A DNA stretch of 64,000 nt from Janthinobacterium sp. SUN073. Lineage in GTDB: Bacteria > Pseudomonadota > Gammaproteobacteria > Burkholderiales > Burkholderiaceae_D. Shown here in pieces: positions 16,643 through 25,526 of the stretch; position 1 is the stretch's first letter, and every line of letters starts with the position of its first letter. The stretch lies in the NCBI RefSeq assembly GCF_030397665.1, contig NZ_JAPUBT010000003.1, positions 1 through 64,000 on the forward strand, written 5' to 3'. The notes below the pieces were generated by a model that did no database searches, had not been told where the DNA came from, and worked only from the letters and a program-made list of their open reading frames with translations. The position numbers were made by a program, and so were the translations under genes.

Positions 16643-18482
16643 GCCACTGTTCCAGCATCAGCAGCAGCCACACCATGGTGCCGTGATAGGCCGGGTGTTC
16701 CGCCAACAAGCGCCCTTGCAGATCGTCGATGAAGGCGGGCCGCACGATGCCGCGCCCGCGCAATTGCGTCAGGTTATCGAACGCAAACTCGCGCAGCGGC
16801 GCGTGACTGTGCAGCCACTGGCCGAAGGGCAAGCCGAAGCCGTGCTTTTTCTTGCGCACGATGGCCGGCGGCAAGATCTCCGCCAGCGCCCGCTTGAAGA
16901 AGGGCCGCAGCTGTCTGCCGTCGAGCTTGTCGCGCGGCGCCAGGCGCGACGCAAACGCCACCATCGCGTCGTGCAGGAAGGGAAAGGCCGCTTCCACGCC
17001 CGCCAGCTCGCACGCCTTGCGCACCTTGAACAGGTCGTTGTCGGCCAGGGTAAAGCGCATGTCCAGCGCCAGCAACTCATTGATCTGGCTCAAGCCCTGG
17101 CCTTGGCGCTCCCAATACGCGCCATTCACGCAGCCGGGCGCCATACCCGGATCGATGGTATCGATAAAGCCCGCTTCCAGCACCGTGCGATAACCATGGC
17201 GCAGGAGCAGGTTGTAGCCGTCGAGGCGGGCCGGCAGCGGCAGGCTCGCTTGCTCGATGTAGCGGCGCGCCTTGTCGCCCAAGCGCCACGGCTTGCCCCT
17301 TTGTTGGCGAAACAGCAGCGGCTCGATGATGGCCTGGCGCAACATGACGGGCAAGCGCTCGTACTGCGACAGCAAGGCCTGGTGCGCATAGCGCTCATTG
17401 CCGCCAAACAATTCGTCGCCGCCATCGCCACCGAGCAAGCGGGTTACTCCATCCTCGCGCGCCATCCGCGCGCAATAGTAAGCGGGAATGGCCGAGGCAT
17501 TGCCGAAAGGCTGGTCGAAGATGGCCGCCATGGCGGGGATCGCGGCCAGCACGTCGTCTGGTGTCACGTAACGCTCGTGGTGGATGCTGCCCGCGTGGCT
17601 GGCGGCCAGGCGCGCGTACGCCATTTCGTCATAGCCGGGCGCGTCAAAACCGATGGAATACGTGCGCGCGGGGCGGCCCGTCACCTGCCCCATGATGGCG
17701 GCCAGGGTGGAACTGTCGGTGCCGCCGCTGAGAAACGCGCCCGTGCTGGCGCTATCGTTGCCCAGGCTGCTTTCCACGGCCAGGCGAAGCAGGCGCAGGA
17801 ATTCCTGCTTGTTGGCGGCAAAGCTGGCTCGCGTGCGCGCCGCCGGCTCCTGGAAGGCCAGCTGCCAGTAGCTGCCCTTGCGTTGCTTGCCGCCGCGCAC
17901 ATGCAGGTATTCGCCGGGCAGCAAGCGCTGCTGGCCAAGATAGGCTGTGGCCGGGCCGGGCACCATGTGGAAATACAGGTAGTGATACAGCGCTTGCGGA
18001 TCGAGCGCACCGCGCACGGACGGATGCGCCAGCAAGGCATCCATCGAGGAGGCAAAAAACAGGCCTTGCGCATTGCTCGCATAGCTGAGGGGGTGGATGC
18101 CGGCACGGTCCACGGCCAGCAGGGCCGAGCCGGAAAAAGCGTCGAGGATGGCCAAACAGAAAGGCCCGGACAGGCTGGCGCAGGCGGCCACGCCCCGGCT
18201 CAGCCACAGGGACGCGAGGCGGCTCGCCACGTCGTCGGCCGAGCCGTCGAGCACGGGCCGGCCCCAGATGGCCACTTGCAAGCCATCTTGCTGATATACA
18301 TGGCGGCTGCCGTCGATGGCGGCCACGGCCACGCCGCCCACTTCGCTCACGCTGGCGGCCAGGGGTGCGCTATCGAAACGCGACAGGGGCGCGGCCATGC
18401 TGGCCAGCGCGGTGGGCGCGGCGCCGGCCGCATCGGCGGCGGCCAGGCCTGCCGCCGCCAGCCAACCGCACAGGCCGCTCAT
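16551..18482 (-). CDS. Asparagine-synthase-like amidotransferase of the XrtA polysaccharide locus
   Basis: A 643-residue protein with an N-terminal class II glutaminase-like domain and a C-terminal ATP-PPi synthetase domain (FLSGGTDSSTLAAIMG with the P-loop SGGTDSS, RLLGGDGGDELFGGNERY). The protein starts MSGLCGW, so the usual nucleophile Cys at position 2 is replaced by Ser and the nearest Cys is residue 5. The ammonia source is therefore in doubt. It probably amidates a sugar acid or its precursor for the exopolysaccharide. The start at 18482 overlaps the decarboxylase stop by ATGA. Alternative upstream starts overlap that gene deeply and were rejected. Confidence 0.85.
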   Translation of the reverse strand: MSGLCGWLAAAGLAAADAAGAAPTALASMAAPLSRFDSAPLAASVSEVGGVAVAAIDGSRHVYQQDGLQVAIWGRPVLDGSADDVASRLASLWLSRGVAACASLSGPFCLAILDAFSGSALLAVDRAGIHPLSYASNAQGLFFASSMDALLAHPSVRGALDPQALYHYLYFHMVPGPATAYLGQQRLLPGEYLHVRGGKQRKGSYWQLAFQEPAARTRASFAANKQEFLRLLRLAVESSLGNDSASTGAFLSGGTDSSTLAAIMGQVTGRPARTYSIGFDAPGYDEMAYARLAASHAGSIHHERYVTPDDVLAAIPAMAAIFDQPFGNASAIPAYYCARMAREDGVTRLLGGDGGDELFGGNERYAHQALLSQYERLPVMLRQAIIEPLLFRQQRGKPWRLGDKARRYIEQASLPLPARLDGYNLLLRHGYRTVLEAGFIDTIDPGMAPGCVNGAYWERQGQGLSQINELLALDMRFTLADNDLFKVRKACELAGVEAAFPFLHDAMVAFASRLAPRDKLDGRQLRPFFKRALAEILPPAIVRKKKHGFGLPFGQWLHSHAPLREFAFDNLTQLRGRGIVRPAFIDDLQGRLLAEHPAYHGTMVWLLLMLEQWLSQHPGALGALADGFAASATETPAVLDPTA

Positions 18483-19738
18483 ACGAGCACCTCGGCCGGC
18501 AAAGGATGGCCGAGAAAGGCCGTCGGGCTGGCCGTCAAGCCATAGGCGCCCGACTGGAACACCACCACCAAATCGCCCTCCTCGGCGCGCGCCAGCTCCA
18601 TCTGGTCGGCCAGCAAATCGAGCGGCGTGCACAGCGGCCCCACGACGGAGGCCACTTCGCGCACCCCGCCGTGCAGCCGGTTGCCGATGGCGACCGGGTA
18701 ATTCTTGCGGATCAGCTGGCCAAAATTGCCGGAAGCGGCCAAGTGATGGTGCAAGCCGCCATCCGTGACGAGAAACACTTGCCCATGCGATTGCTTGCGC
18801 TCAATCACCTTGCATACATAGATACCGGCCTCGGCCACCAGATAACGGCCCAGTTCCAGGTTCAGGCGCGCGCCCGGCGCCGCCTGCGCCAGGATGGCGA
18901 GCTGCCGCTGCAAGCCGTCCGCCACGGGCGCCAGGTCCAGCGCCTGGTCGCCGGGGAAATACGGCACGCCGAAGCCGCCGCCAATATTCAGGGTGCGCAA
19001 GGGCGACGGCGCGCTGTCGGCCAGTTGCAGGGCCAGTTGCACACTGAGGGCTTGCGCTTCAACCAGGGCCGCCGCCGACAGGCTTTGCGAACCCGCATAC
19101 AGGTGAAAGCCGTGGAAATCCAGCCCCAGCTGGCCGATGCGCCCCAGCAACGCCGGCACCAGGGCCACATCGACGCCAAACGGCTGCGCGCCGCCGCCCA
19201 TGCGCATGCCCGTGCGGCGCAGGGCGAAATCGGGATTCACGCGCACGGCCACCCGGGCCGTCACGCCCAGCCGTTCACTGGCCAGCGCCGTCCTTTCCAG
19301 CTGGGCGCCCGATTCCACGTTGATCAAGACGCCAGCGGCCACGGCCCGCGCCAGTTCGCCATCGCGCTTGCCCGGCCCCGCAAAACTGATGCATTCCGGC
19401 GCCATGGGCGTATCGAGCGCGGTGGCCAGTTCTCCGCCCGAGGCCACGTCGATGCCATCGACCAGACCCGCCAGCCACTGCACCACGGCCGGCATGGGAT
19501 TGGCCTTCATGGCGTAATGCACGTGCACGCCAGCGGGCAAGGCGGCGCGCAGTTCGGCCACGCGGCGCGTGATGTGCGCGCGTTCATACGCGTAAAACGG
19601 CGTGCTGCCCACCCTCTGGGCCAGCCGTTGCAAGGATACGCCGCCGACCTGCAGCATGTCGTTGTCCACGGCGAACTGCTGGCCCTGGGACGAGTGCAAA
19701 GGCAATTGCGTGCTATTCGAGCGTATCAAATCCTTCAT
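18479..19738 (-). CDS. PLP-dependent decarboxylase, XrtA system-associated
   Basis: A 419-residue fold-type III PLP enzyme of the ornithine/diaminopimelate decarboxylase superfamily, matching the exosortase-A associated group (TIGR03099). PLP lysine is Lys78 in VHYAMKANP; GGGFGVPYF binds the cofactor phosphate; ELGRYLVAEAGIYVCKV follows. It is ATGA-coupled to the acyl-CoA ligase upstream and the amidotransferase downstream, forming a three-gene unit. With the ligase and the acyl carrier protein at 22254 it may supply an amine or amino-acyl substituent for the polysaccharide; the substrate is not known from sequence. Confidence 0.9.
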   Translation of the reverse strand: MKDLIRSNSTQLPLHSSQGQQFAVDNDMLQVGGVSLQRLAQRVGSTPFYAYERAHITRRVAELRAALPAGVHVHYAMKANPMPAVVQWLAGLVDGIDVASGGELATALDTPMAPECISFAGPGKRDGELARAVAAGVLINVESGAQLERTALASERLGVTARVAVRVNPDFALRRTGMRMGGGAQPFGVDVALVPALLGRIGQLGLDFHGFHLYAGSQSLSAAALVEAQALSVQLALQLADSAPSPLRTLNIGGGFGVPYFPGDQALDLAPVADGLQRQLAILAQAAPGARLNLELGRYLVAEAGIYVCKVIERKQSHGQVFLVTDGGLHHHLAASGNFGQLIRKNYPVAIGNRLHGGVREVASVVGPLCTPLDLLADQMELARAEEGDLVVVFQSGAYGLTASPTAFLGHPLPAEVLV

Positions 19739-21333
19739 GCCACCTCTCCTGATTGGACCGCATACGCACGCGCCAGTTCCCTGGCCAGCAAGGGACGGTC
19801 GATCTTGCCATTCGGATTGCGCGGCAGCACGCCGTCGCGGATCTCTACCCACAGCGGCACCATATAGCTGGGCAGGCGCGCGCGGCAGGCGGCCAGCACG
19901 CTGTCGCGCAACAATTGCATGCCCGGCGCGGGTGTGACGAGCAAGGCGATTGCCTGGCCCAGCACGGCATGGGGCAAGCCCAGCGCGGCCGCCTCGCCCA
20001 CCAGCCCGCTGGCATACGCGACTTCCTCGATCTCGGCCGGGCTGACCCGGTAGCCCGATGTCTTGATCATGTCATCGCTGCGCCCCACGAAATACAGATA
20101 GCCATCCGCATCGCGGCGCACGGTGTCGCCCGACCAGACGGCCAGTTCCGGCAGCACCAGGCCGCTCGCCTGCGGCGGCAGCGGCTTGAAACGCTCGGCC
20201 GTGCGCGCCGCATCGTTCCAGTAACCAAGCGCCACCAGCGCGCCACGGTGCACGAGTTCGCCCGGCTCATCGGCGTCGCACACGCTGCCGTCGGGGCGCA
20301 GTACCAGCACTTCCGCATTCGGGATCGCCTGTCCGATGGAATCGGGATGCCGCTCCAGCTGTTCCGGCGCCAGGTAGGTGGAGCGGAACGCTTCCGTCAA
20401 GCCATACATCAGGTAGACCTGCGTGCGCGGCAGCGACTGGCGCAGCTTGTCCAGGGTGGAGCGCTGCATCACGCCGCCCGAATTGGTGATGTAGCGCAAG
20501 GGCGTGGACAAGGGCCAGCTCAGTTGCGACAGCTGCACCCACAGGGGCGGCACGGCGGCCAGTCCCGTGATGGCTTCCTGCTCCACGGCTTCGACGATGT
20601 CGCGCAGCAGCAGATAATTCATCAGCACGGCGCAGGCGCCGCTGGCAAACGCCGTCGTCAGCTGGCTCAGGCCGTAATCAAAACTGAGCGGCAGGACGCA
20701 CAGGATGCGGTCCTGCGGCGTGTTGCGCAGGTAGGACGACACGCTGAGCGCGCCGGCCAGCATGTTGCGGTGCGACAGCACCACGCCCTTCGGCCGCCCC
20801 GTGCTGCCCGAGGTATATAAAATGGCGGCCATGTCCGTGTCGATCACCGTATGCCACAGGAGTGGGAGTGCGGGCGCGGCGGACAAGCCACGCCACGGCA
20901 GCAGCCGTACCTTGCCCATGTGCGATTCCGTCTCCCCTTCGCCCGTCAGCAGCACCGTCTGCAAGTCCGGGCAGGCGGCCAGCGCGGGGCCCAGCTGTGC
21001 CAGGCGTTCGCGCGAGGTGACGAGGATGGCCACGTTGCAATCGGCCAGGATATACGCCACCTGGTCCGGCTTGAGTAGCGGATTGACGGGCACGAACACG
21101 CCGCCGGCCGCCGCCGCGCCAAACATGGCGCTGACGTTTTCCGGGCGTTTTTCCAGATACACGGCCACGCGAGCGCCACGCCGCAAGCCCAGGGTCAGCA
21201 AGGTGGCAGCCACTTCACGCACGGCTTGCGCCAGCGCGCCATAGCTTGTTTCTTCGCCCTGCCAGGACAGGGCCGGCGTGTGGGACGCGCGCTGCGCCGT
21301 CTCGAAAATCAGATCATGTATCAGTGTTGCCAT
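19735..21333 (-). CDS. Acyl-CoA ligase (AMP-forming), XrtA system-associated
   Basis: A 532-residue ANL-superfamily adenylating enzyme, matching the exosortase-A associated group (TIGR03098). AMP motif ILYTSGSTGRPKGVVLSHRNM (about 170-190), YLMYGLTEAFRSTYL, GELVHRG, SGDTVRRDADGYLYFVGRSDDMIKTSGYRVSPAEIEE and the terminal catalytic lysine in PRNPNGKIDRPLL are all present, so it should be active. It could load an acyl or aminoacyl group onto CoA or onto the acyl carrier protein encoded divergently at 22254. It leads the leftward trio; GGGGGC precedes the ATG. Confidence 0.92.
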   Translation of the reverse strand: MATLIHDLIFETAQRASHTPALSWQGEETSYGALAQAVREVAATLLTLGLRRGARVAVYLEKRPENVSAMFGAAAAGGVFVPVNPLLKPDQVAYILADCNVAILVTSRERLAQLGPALAACPDLQTVLLTGEGETESHMGKVRLLPWRGLSAAPALPLLWHTVIDTDMAAILYTSGSTGRPKGVVLSHRNMLAGALSVSSYLRNTPQDRILCVLPLSFDYGLSQLTTAFASGACAVLMNYLLLRDIVEAVEQEAITGLAAVPPLWVQLSQLSWPLSTPLRYITNSGGVMQRSTLDKLRQSLPRTQVYLMYGLTEAFRSTYLAPEQLERHPDSIGQAIPNAEVLVLRPDGSVCDADEPGELVHRGALVALGYWNDAARTAERFKPLPPQASGLVLPELAVWSGDTVRRDADGYLYFVGRSDDMIKTSGYRVSPAEIEEVAYASGLVGEAAALGLPHAVLGQAIALLVTPAPGMQLLRDSVLAACRARLPSYMVPLWVEIRDGVLPRNPNGKIDRPLLARELARAYAVQSGEVA

Positions 21334-21519
21334 CGTGTCGCCCCCGGGTTGCCATGATTGCCATGCATTCCCCTATGATTCAGACAAACGGCCACAGCGG
21401 TCTTGATTTTGATCAATTAACAGTTTCAGCAACACAGCTTGAGCCGGCGCAAGACCGCCGTTGGCCGCTGCGCTCTAATGGACAGCGTTGGCTGCATAGC
21501 CGCCTCATCCCTTACCGCC

Positions 21520-22275
21520 ATGGCCCTGTTTCGACAATTTCCCCTGCTGCAACGGCTGAGCGCCAGCCTCAATCAGCTGGGCTGGCGCGACAGCGCCTGG
21601 CTGGCCGTGGCGCGCTTGCTGGCGATGATGCCGGGCGGGCGCTGCGCGCTATATCGTTATCAATTCGTCGCGCAGGCCGTGGCGCCCGGTTCGCTGTGCC
21701 GCGGGCGTGGCCAGGCCATCACCGTCAAGCCCTGCCTGGAGGAAGCGGACTTGCCGCCCGGCCCCGCGCGCCGCCCCGGCGTACTGGGCGAACGCTACCG
21801 CCAGGGCGCGCAATGCCTGGTGGCGCGTGACAAGTCTGGCATGGCCGGCTGGATCTGGCTGCTGCGCCACGGCTGCCAGGAAGACGAGGTGCGCGCCCGC
21901 TATGCGCTGGCCTCAAACCAGTCGTCGTGGGATCTGGACGTGTGGGTGCATCCCGAGCAGCGCGGCGGCCTGGTCTTCGCCCGCCTGTGGGAAGAAGCCA
22001 ACGCCGCGCTGCACGCGCAGGGCGTGCGCTGGTCATGCAGCCGCATCTCACGCTTCAACCGCGCCTCGCTGGGCGCCCATGCGCGACTGGGCACGCACGC
22101 GCTGGGCACGGCCACCTTTATCCGCTGCGGGCGCTGGCAATGGATGGCCGCCAGCCTGCCGCCGTATGTCCACCTGTCGCGCCGCCCGGACGACATCCCC
22201 TGCCTGGCCTTCGATACGTCGTCCCTGCCGCACTACCCTTCCCTGGAGCTGACATGCCGCATCTTGAAGCAGTAA
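21520..22275 (+). CDS. GNAT-like protein at head of XrtA operon
   Basis: A 251-residue protein from MALFRQFPLLQRL. The middle and C-terminal parts (WDLDVWVHPEQRGGLVFARLWEEANAALHAQGVRWSCSRISRFNRASLGAHARLGTHALGTATFIRCGRWQWM) have the layout of a GNAT acetyltransferase: strand, R-x-G-G-type acetyl-CoA loop, helix, and a final strand. An earlier ATG at 21478 would add 14 residues; neither start has a clear ribosome site. It is the first gene of a rightward run, overlapping the acyl carrier protein start by 22 bases. It may acylate the activated sugar or carrier. Confidence 0.7.
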   Translation: MALFRQFPLLQRLSASLNQLGWRDSAWLAVARLLAMMPGGRCALYRYQFVAQAVAPGSLCRGRGQAITVKPCLEEADLPPGPARRPGVLGERYRQGAQCLVARDKSGMAGWIWLLRHGCQEDEVRARYALASNQSSWDLDVWVHPEQRGGLVFARLWEEANAALHAQGVRWSCSRISRFNRASLGAHARLGTHALGTATFIRCGRWQWMAASLPPYVHLSRRPDDIPCLAFDTSSLPHYPSLELTCRILKQ

Positions 22276-22499
22276 AACGCATCCTCGACACCACCCTGGG
22301 CTTGAACGGGCGCGCGCTGGAAGCGCACACGCCGCTCTTGGGCAGCGTGCCGGAACTCGACTCGATGGCCGTGATCGGCGTGATCGCCGCGCTGGAAGAC
22401 CATTTCGGCATCACTGTCGCCGACGACGACATCCACGCGCGCCACTTCGCCACCGTGGGCGCCCTGCACGACTTCGTGTTTGCACAGCTGCGGCCATGA
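22254..22499 (+). CDS. Acyl carrier protein, XrtA system-associated
   Basis: An 81-residue carrier protein. Ser37 in ELDSMAV is the 4'-phosphopantetheine attachment site, followed by the usual IGVIAALEDHFGITVADDDI helices. It overlaps the preceding gene by 22 bases in another frame and the following hydrolase by ATGA. It probably holds the acyl group activated by the ligase at 19735-21333 for transfer by the GNAT-like protein or hydrolases of this locus (inference from gene content). Confidence 0.92.
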   Translation: MPHLEAVKRILDTTLGLNGRALEAHTPLLGSVPELDSMAVIGVIAALEDHFGITVADDDIHARHFATVGALHDFVFAQLRP

Positions 22500-23362
22500 A
22501 CAGCGCCGCCCTCGACGCGCTGCCGCTGCTGCCCTTCTTCCTGCCCGCCAGCGGCGGCCAGCGCTACTGCCTGCTGCACCTGCCGCCGCCGGGCCGCAGC
22601 GCGCGCGGCGGCATCGTCTACGTGCATCCGTTTGCGGAAGAACTGAATAAAAGCCGCCACGTGGCCGCCGCGCAGGCGCGCGCCTTTGCCGCCGCTGGCT
22701 ACAGCGTGCTGCAGATCGACCTGTTTGGCTGCGGCGACAGCAGCGGCGACTTCTGCGAAGCGCGCTGGGACATCTGGCACAACGACCTGCACCTGGCTTG
22801 CGCGTGGCTGGCGCAGCGCGTCGACGGCCCCTTGACCATGTGGGGCTTGCGCCTGGGCGCCCTGCTGGCCCTCGATTTCGCCAGCCGCGCGCCGCTGCCG
22901 CTGGCGCGTTTGCTGCTATGGCAGCCGGAAGCCGATGGACGGCGCAGTATCGACCGCTTCCTGCGCCTGCGCCTGGCGTCCAGCATGCTGGCCGGCGGGG
23001 GGCAGGAAGCGCCCGGCCATGCGCGCGCCGCACTGGCGCAGGGTGAATCTGTGGAAGTGGCCGGCTACCTGCTGGCACCCGAGCTGGCGCTGGCCATCGA
23101 CGGCGTCAGCGCAGCGGCGCTGCTGCCCTCGGTGCCCGCGATACCTGTCTATTGGCTCGATTACCAGGCACCGGAGCAAGCCGGCGCACCGTTGCCGCCG
23201 CTGGCGCGCCACTGGCGCGAACAGGGCGCAGCCGTGCACGTGGCCAGCTTCGGCGACGGCCCGTTCTGGCACAGCGGCGAGCTGCTGGCGTGTCCGCAAC
23301 TGCTGGCCGCCACGCGCACCCTGTGCCGCGACTGGCTCGACGAGGAAAGGACGCCGCCATGA
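22496..23362 (+). CDS. Alpha/beta hydrolase 2, XrtA system-associated
   Basis: A 288-residue alpha/beta-hydrolase-fold protein matching exosortase-A associated hydrolase 2 (TIGR03101). YVHPFAEELNKSRHVAAAQARAFAAAGYSVLQIDLFGCGDSSGDF is characteristic. At the nucleophile elbow it reads WGLRLGA (116-122), with Arg119 where Ser, Cys or Asp is expected, so classic esterase activity is unlikely or uses another residue. It is ATGA-coupled at both ends, to the acyl carrier protein and to hydrolase 1, suggesting a joint role in handling the carrier-bound acyl group. Confidence 0.88.
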   Translation: MNSAALDALPLLPFFLPASGGQRYCLLHLPPPGRSARGGIVYVHPFAEELNKSRHVAAAQARAFAAAGYSVLQIDLFGCGDSSGDFCEARWDIWHNDLHLACAWLAQRVDGPLTMWGLRLGALLALDFASRAPLPLARLLLWQPEADGRRSIDRFLRLRLASSMLAGGGQEAPGHARAALAQGESVEVAGYLLAPELALAIDGVSAAALLPSVPAIPVYWLDYQAPEQAGAPLPPLARHWREQGAAVHVASFGDGPFWHSGELLACPQLLAATRTLCRDWLDEERTPP

Positions 23363-24246
23363 AGCGCGACAGCAGTCAGCAGCAACTCGCAGGACACAGC
23401 GTGCGCGAGCTGCCCCTGCGCTTTCGCAGCGCGGCCGAAGACGGTGAAGCGCAGGCGCGCATGGTCGGCATCCTCAGCCTGCCCGCCGCACCGGGACCGC
23501 GCGGCATATTGATCGTCACGGGCGGCCCGCAGTACCGGGTCGGCAGCCATCGCCAGTTCGTCTTGCTGGCCCGCGCCCTGGCCGCGCAAGGCTGGCCCGT
23601 GCTGCGTTTCGACCTGCGCGGCATGGGCGACAGCGAGGGTAGCGCGCGCGATTACCGCGCCGCCGGCCCCGACATCGCCGGCGCGCTGGCGCAATTCCTC
23701 GATGCCGTGCCGACCTTGCGCGAAGTGGCGCTGTGGGGTTTGTGCGACGGCGCCACGGCGGCCGCCTGCCATGCGCCGCGCGATGCGCGCGTCAATGCCC
23801 TGATCCTGCTCAATCCGTGGGTGCGCAGCAGCGCTGGACTGGCGCGCGCCACCTTGCGCCATTATTATTTGCCGCGCCTGCTGCAAGGCGCGTTCTGGCG
23901 CAAGCTGGCCAGCGGCGGACTGCAGCCGGGTGCCAGCCTGGCGTCGCTGCGGCAGGTGGCGGCCGCCACGCAGGAAGCCGCCCCGCAGGCAGACGACGCG
24001 CCCGCGCCGGCCCTGCTGCGGGCCTTGACGCAATTCCAGGGCAAGGTGCTGCTGATCCTCAGCGGCGACGACCTGGGCGCGCGCGAGTGGCAAACCCTGC
24101 TCCATGGCGACGGGGCCTGGCGCGCCGTTGCCGCCCGCGCGCAATGGACACAGGCGCAGGTCGATGGCGCCAACCACACCTTCGCCAGCGCCGCCTGGCG
24201 CGGCGAAGTCGAACAGTTGTGCGCACGCTGGCTGCAGTCATGGTAA
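23359..24246 (+). CDS. Alpha/beta hydrolase 1, XrtA system-associated
   Basis: A 295-residue alpha/beta-hydrolase-fold protein matching exosortase-A associated hydrolase 1 (TIGR03100): GILIVTGGPQYRVGSHRQFVLLARALAAQGWPVLRFDLRGMGDSEG. The nucleophile elbow reads WGLCDGA (126-132), so Cys129 takes the place of the serine. An aspartate in LILSGDDLGAREW and the histidine in DGANHTFASAAWR complete a plausible triad. It follows hydrolase 2 with an ATGA overlap. The start of the next glycosyltransferase lies within or just after its stop. Confidence 0.9.
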   Translation: MKRDSSQQQLAGHSVRELPLRFRSAAEDGEAQARMVGILSLPAAPGPRGILIVTGGPQYRVGSHRQFVLLARALAAQGWPVLRFDLRGMGDSEGSARDYRAAGPDIAGALAQFLDAVPTLREVALWGLCDGATAAACHAPRDARVNALILLNPWVRSSAGLARATLRHYYLPRLLQGAFWRKLASGGLQPGASLASLRQVAAATQEAAPQADDAPAPALLRALTQFQGKVLLILSGDDLGAREWQTLLHGDGAWRAVAARAQWTQAQVDGANHTFASAAWRGEVEQLCARWLQSW

Positions 24247-24251
24247 GGACA

Positions 24252-25526
24252 ATGCCAAACGCGGCCCGACCAAAACGGGTGCTGATGGTCGCCTACCATT
24301 TTCCACCGTTCGCTGGCGGCAGCGGCATCCTGCGCACGCTGGGCTTTGCGCGCCATTTGCCCGACTGCGGCTGGCAGCCGCTGGTGCTCAGTCCCAGCCC
24401 TGCCGCGTATGCGCAGAAAGGCATGTCCCAGCTGGCGCAGATCGGGGAGCGCGCCACCGTGCGGCGCACCCTGGCGCTGGACGCGGCGCGCCACCTGGCC
24501 ATCGCCGGGCGCTATCCGCGCTGCCTGGCCCTGCCCGACCGCTGGAGTTCCTGGTGGCTGAGCGCCGTGCCGGCCGGCCTGCGCATGATCCGCGAATACC
24601 GCCCCGATGCCATCTGGTCGACGTACCCGATCGCCACGGCGCACCTGATCGCGCTGACCTTGCAAAAACTCAGCGGCTTGCCATGGATCGCCGACCAGCG
24701 CGACCCCATGCTCGATGACAGCGACCCGCTGGCGCCGTATCCGTCCGAAGTGCGTTTGCACCGCATGCATGCGTGGATAGAACAGCGTATCGCGGCGCGC
24801 AGCGCGGCCATCGTCTGCACCACGCCGGGCGCCATCGATGCGCACCGGAGACGCCTGGCGCAGGTGGGGCGCGAGCGCTTCCACCTGATCGAGAACGGCT
24901 ACGACGAAGACGGCAATGACGGCAGCCATGCGCGCACGGGCCACCGCAGCCGCTTCCTGCTGCTGCACAGCGGCGTGATCTACCCGTCCGAGCGCGATCC
25001 GCAAGCGCTGTTCGAGGCGCTGGCACGGCTGCGCCACGACGGCCTGCTGCATGCGCGCAATTTCCAGCTGGTGCTGCGCGCCACGGGCCACGACGCATGG
25101 CTGGCCAGCCTGCTGGTGAAATACGGCATCCTCGATCTGGTACGGCTGGAACCGTTGCAGCCGCACGGCGCGGCGCTGCAGGAAATGCTGGCGGCCGACG
25201 GCTTGCTGCTGCTGCAGGCGGCCAATTGCAATGCGCAGATTCCCGCCAAGCTGTACGAATACCTGCGCTGCCGCCGGCCCATCCTGGCGCTGACCGACCT
25301 GGCGGGCGACAGCGCGGCCAAGCTGCGCCACTGCGGCATCGACACCATCGGCCAGCTGGCGTCCAGCGCCGACTGCGCGCGCGCCCTGCTGCGCTTCCTG
25401 GAACTGGCGCGCCAGGGCCGCGCGCCGCTGGCCAGCCCCGCCGCCATCGCCCTGCAATCGCGGCAAGCCCGCAGCAACGCCCTGGCCGACTTGCTGGACC
25501 AGGTCAGCCACAGGGGAACAGCATGA
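24252..25526 (+). CDS. Glycosyltransferase (GT4-like), XrtA locus
   Basis: A 424-residue GT-B glycosyltransferase. KRVLMVAYHFPPFAGGSGILRTLGFARHLP forms the N-terminal acceptor domain start, IENGYDEDG begins the linker, and LHSGVIYPSERDPQALFEAL with PAKLYEYLRCRRPILALTDL forms the donor domain. The ATG at 24252 follows AAGGA at short spacing; an ATG at 24240 overlapping the hydrolase stop is also possible and adds four residues. It is ATGA-coupled to the next gene. Donor and acceptor are unknown; the context is XrtA exopolysaccharide assembly. Confidence 0.82.
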   Translation: MPNAARPKRVLMVAYHFPPFAGGSGILRTLGFARHLPDCGWQPLVLSPSPAAYAQKGMSQLAQIGERATVRRTLALDAARHLAIAGRYPRCLALPDRWSSWWLSAVPAGLRMIREYRPDAIWSTYPIATAHLIALTLQKLSGLPWIADQRDPMLDDSDPLAPYPSEVRLHRMHAWIEQRIAARSAAIVCTTPGAIDAHRRRLAQVGRERFHLIENGYDEDGNDGSHARTGHRSRFLLLHSGVIYPSERDPQALFEALARLRHDGLLHARNFQLVLRATGHDAWLASLLVKYGILDLVRLEPLQPHGAALQEMLAADGLLLLQAANCNAQIPAKLYEYLRCRRPILALTDLAGDSAAKLRHCGIDTIGQLASSADCARALLRFLELARQGRAPLASPAAIALQSRQARSNALADLLDQVSHRGTA

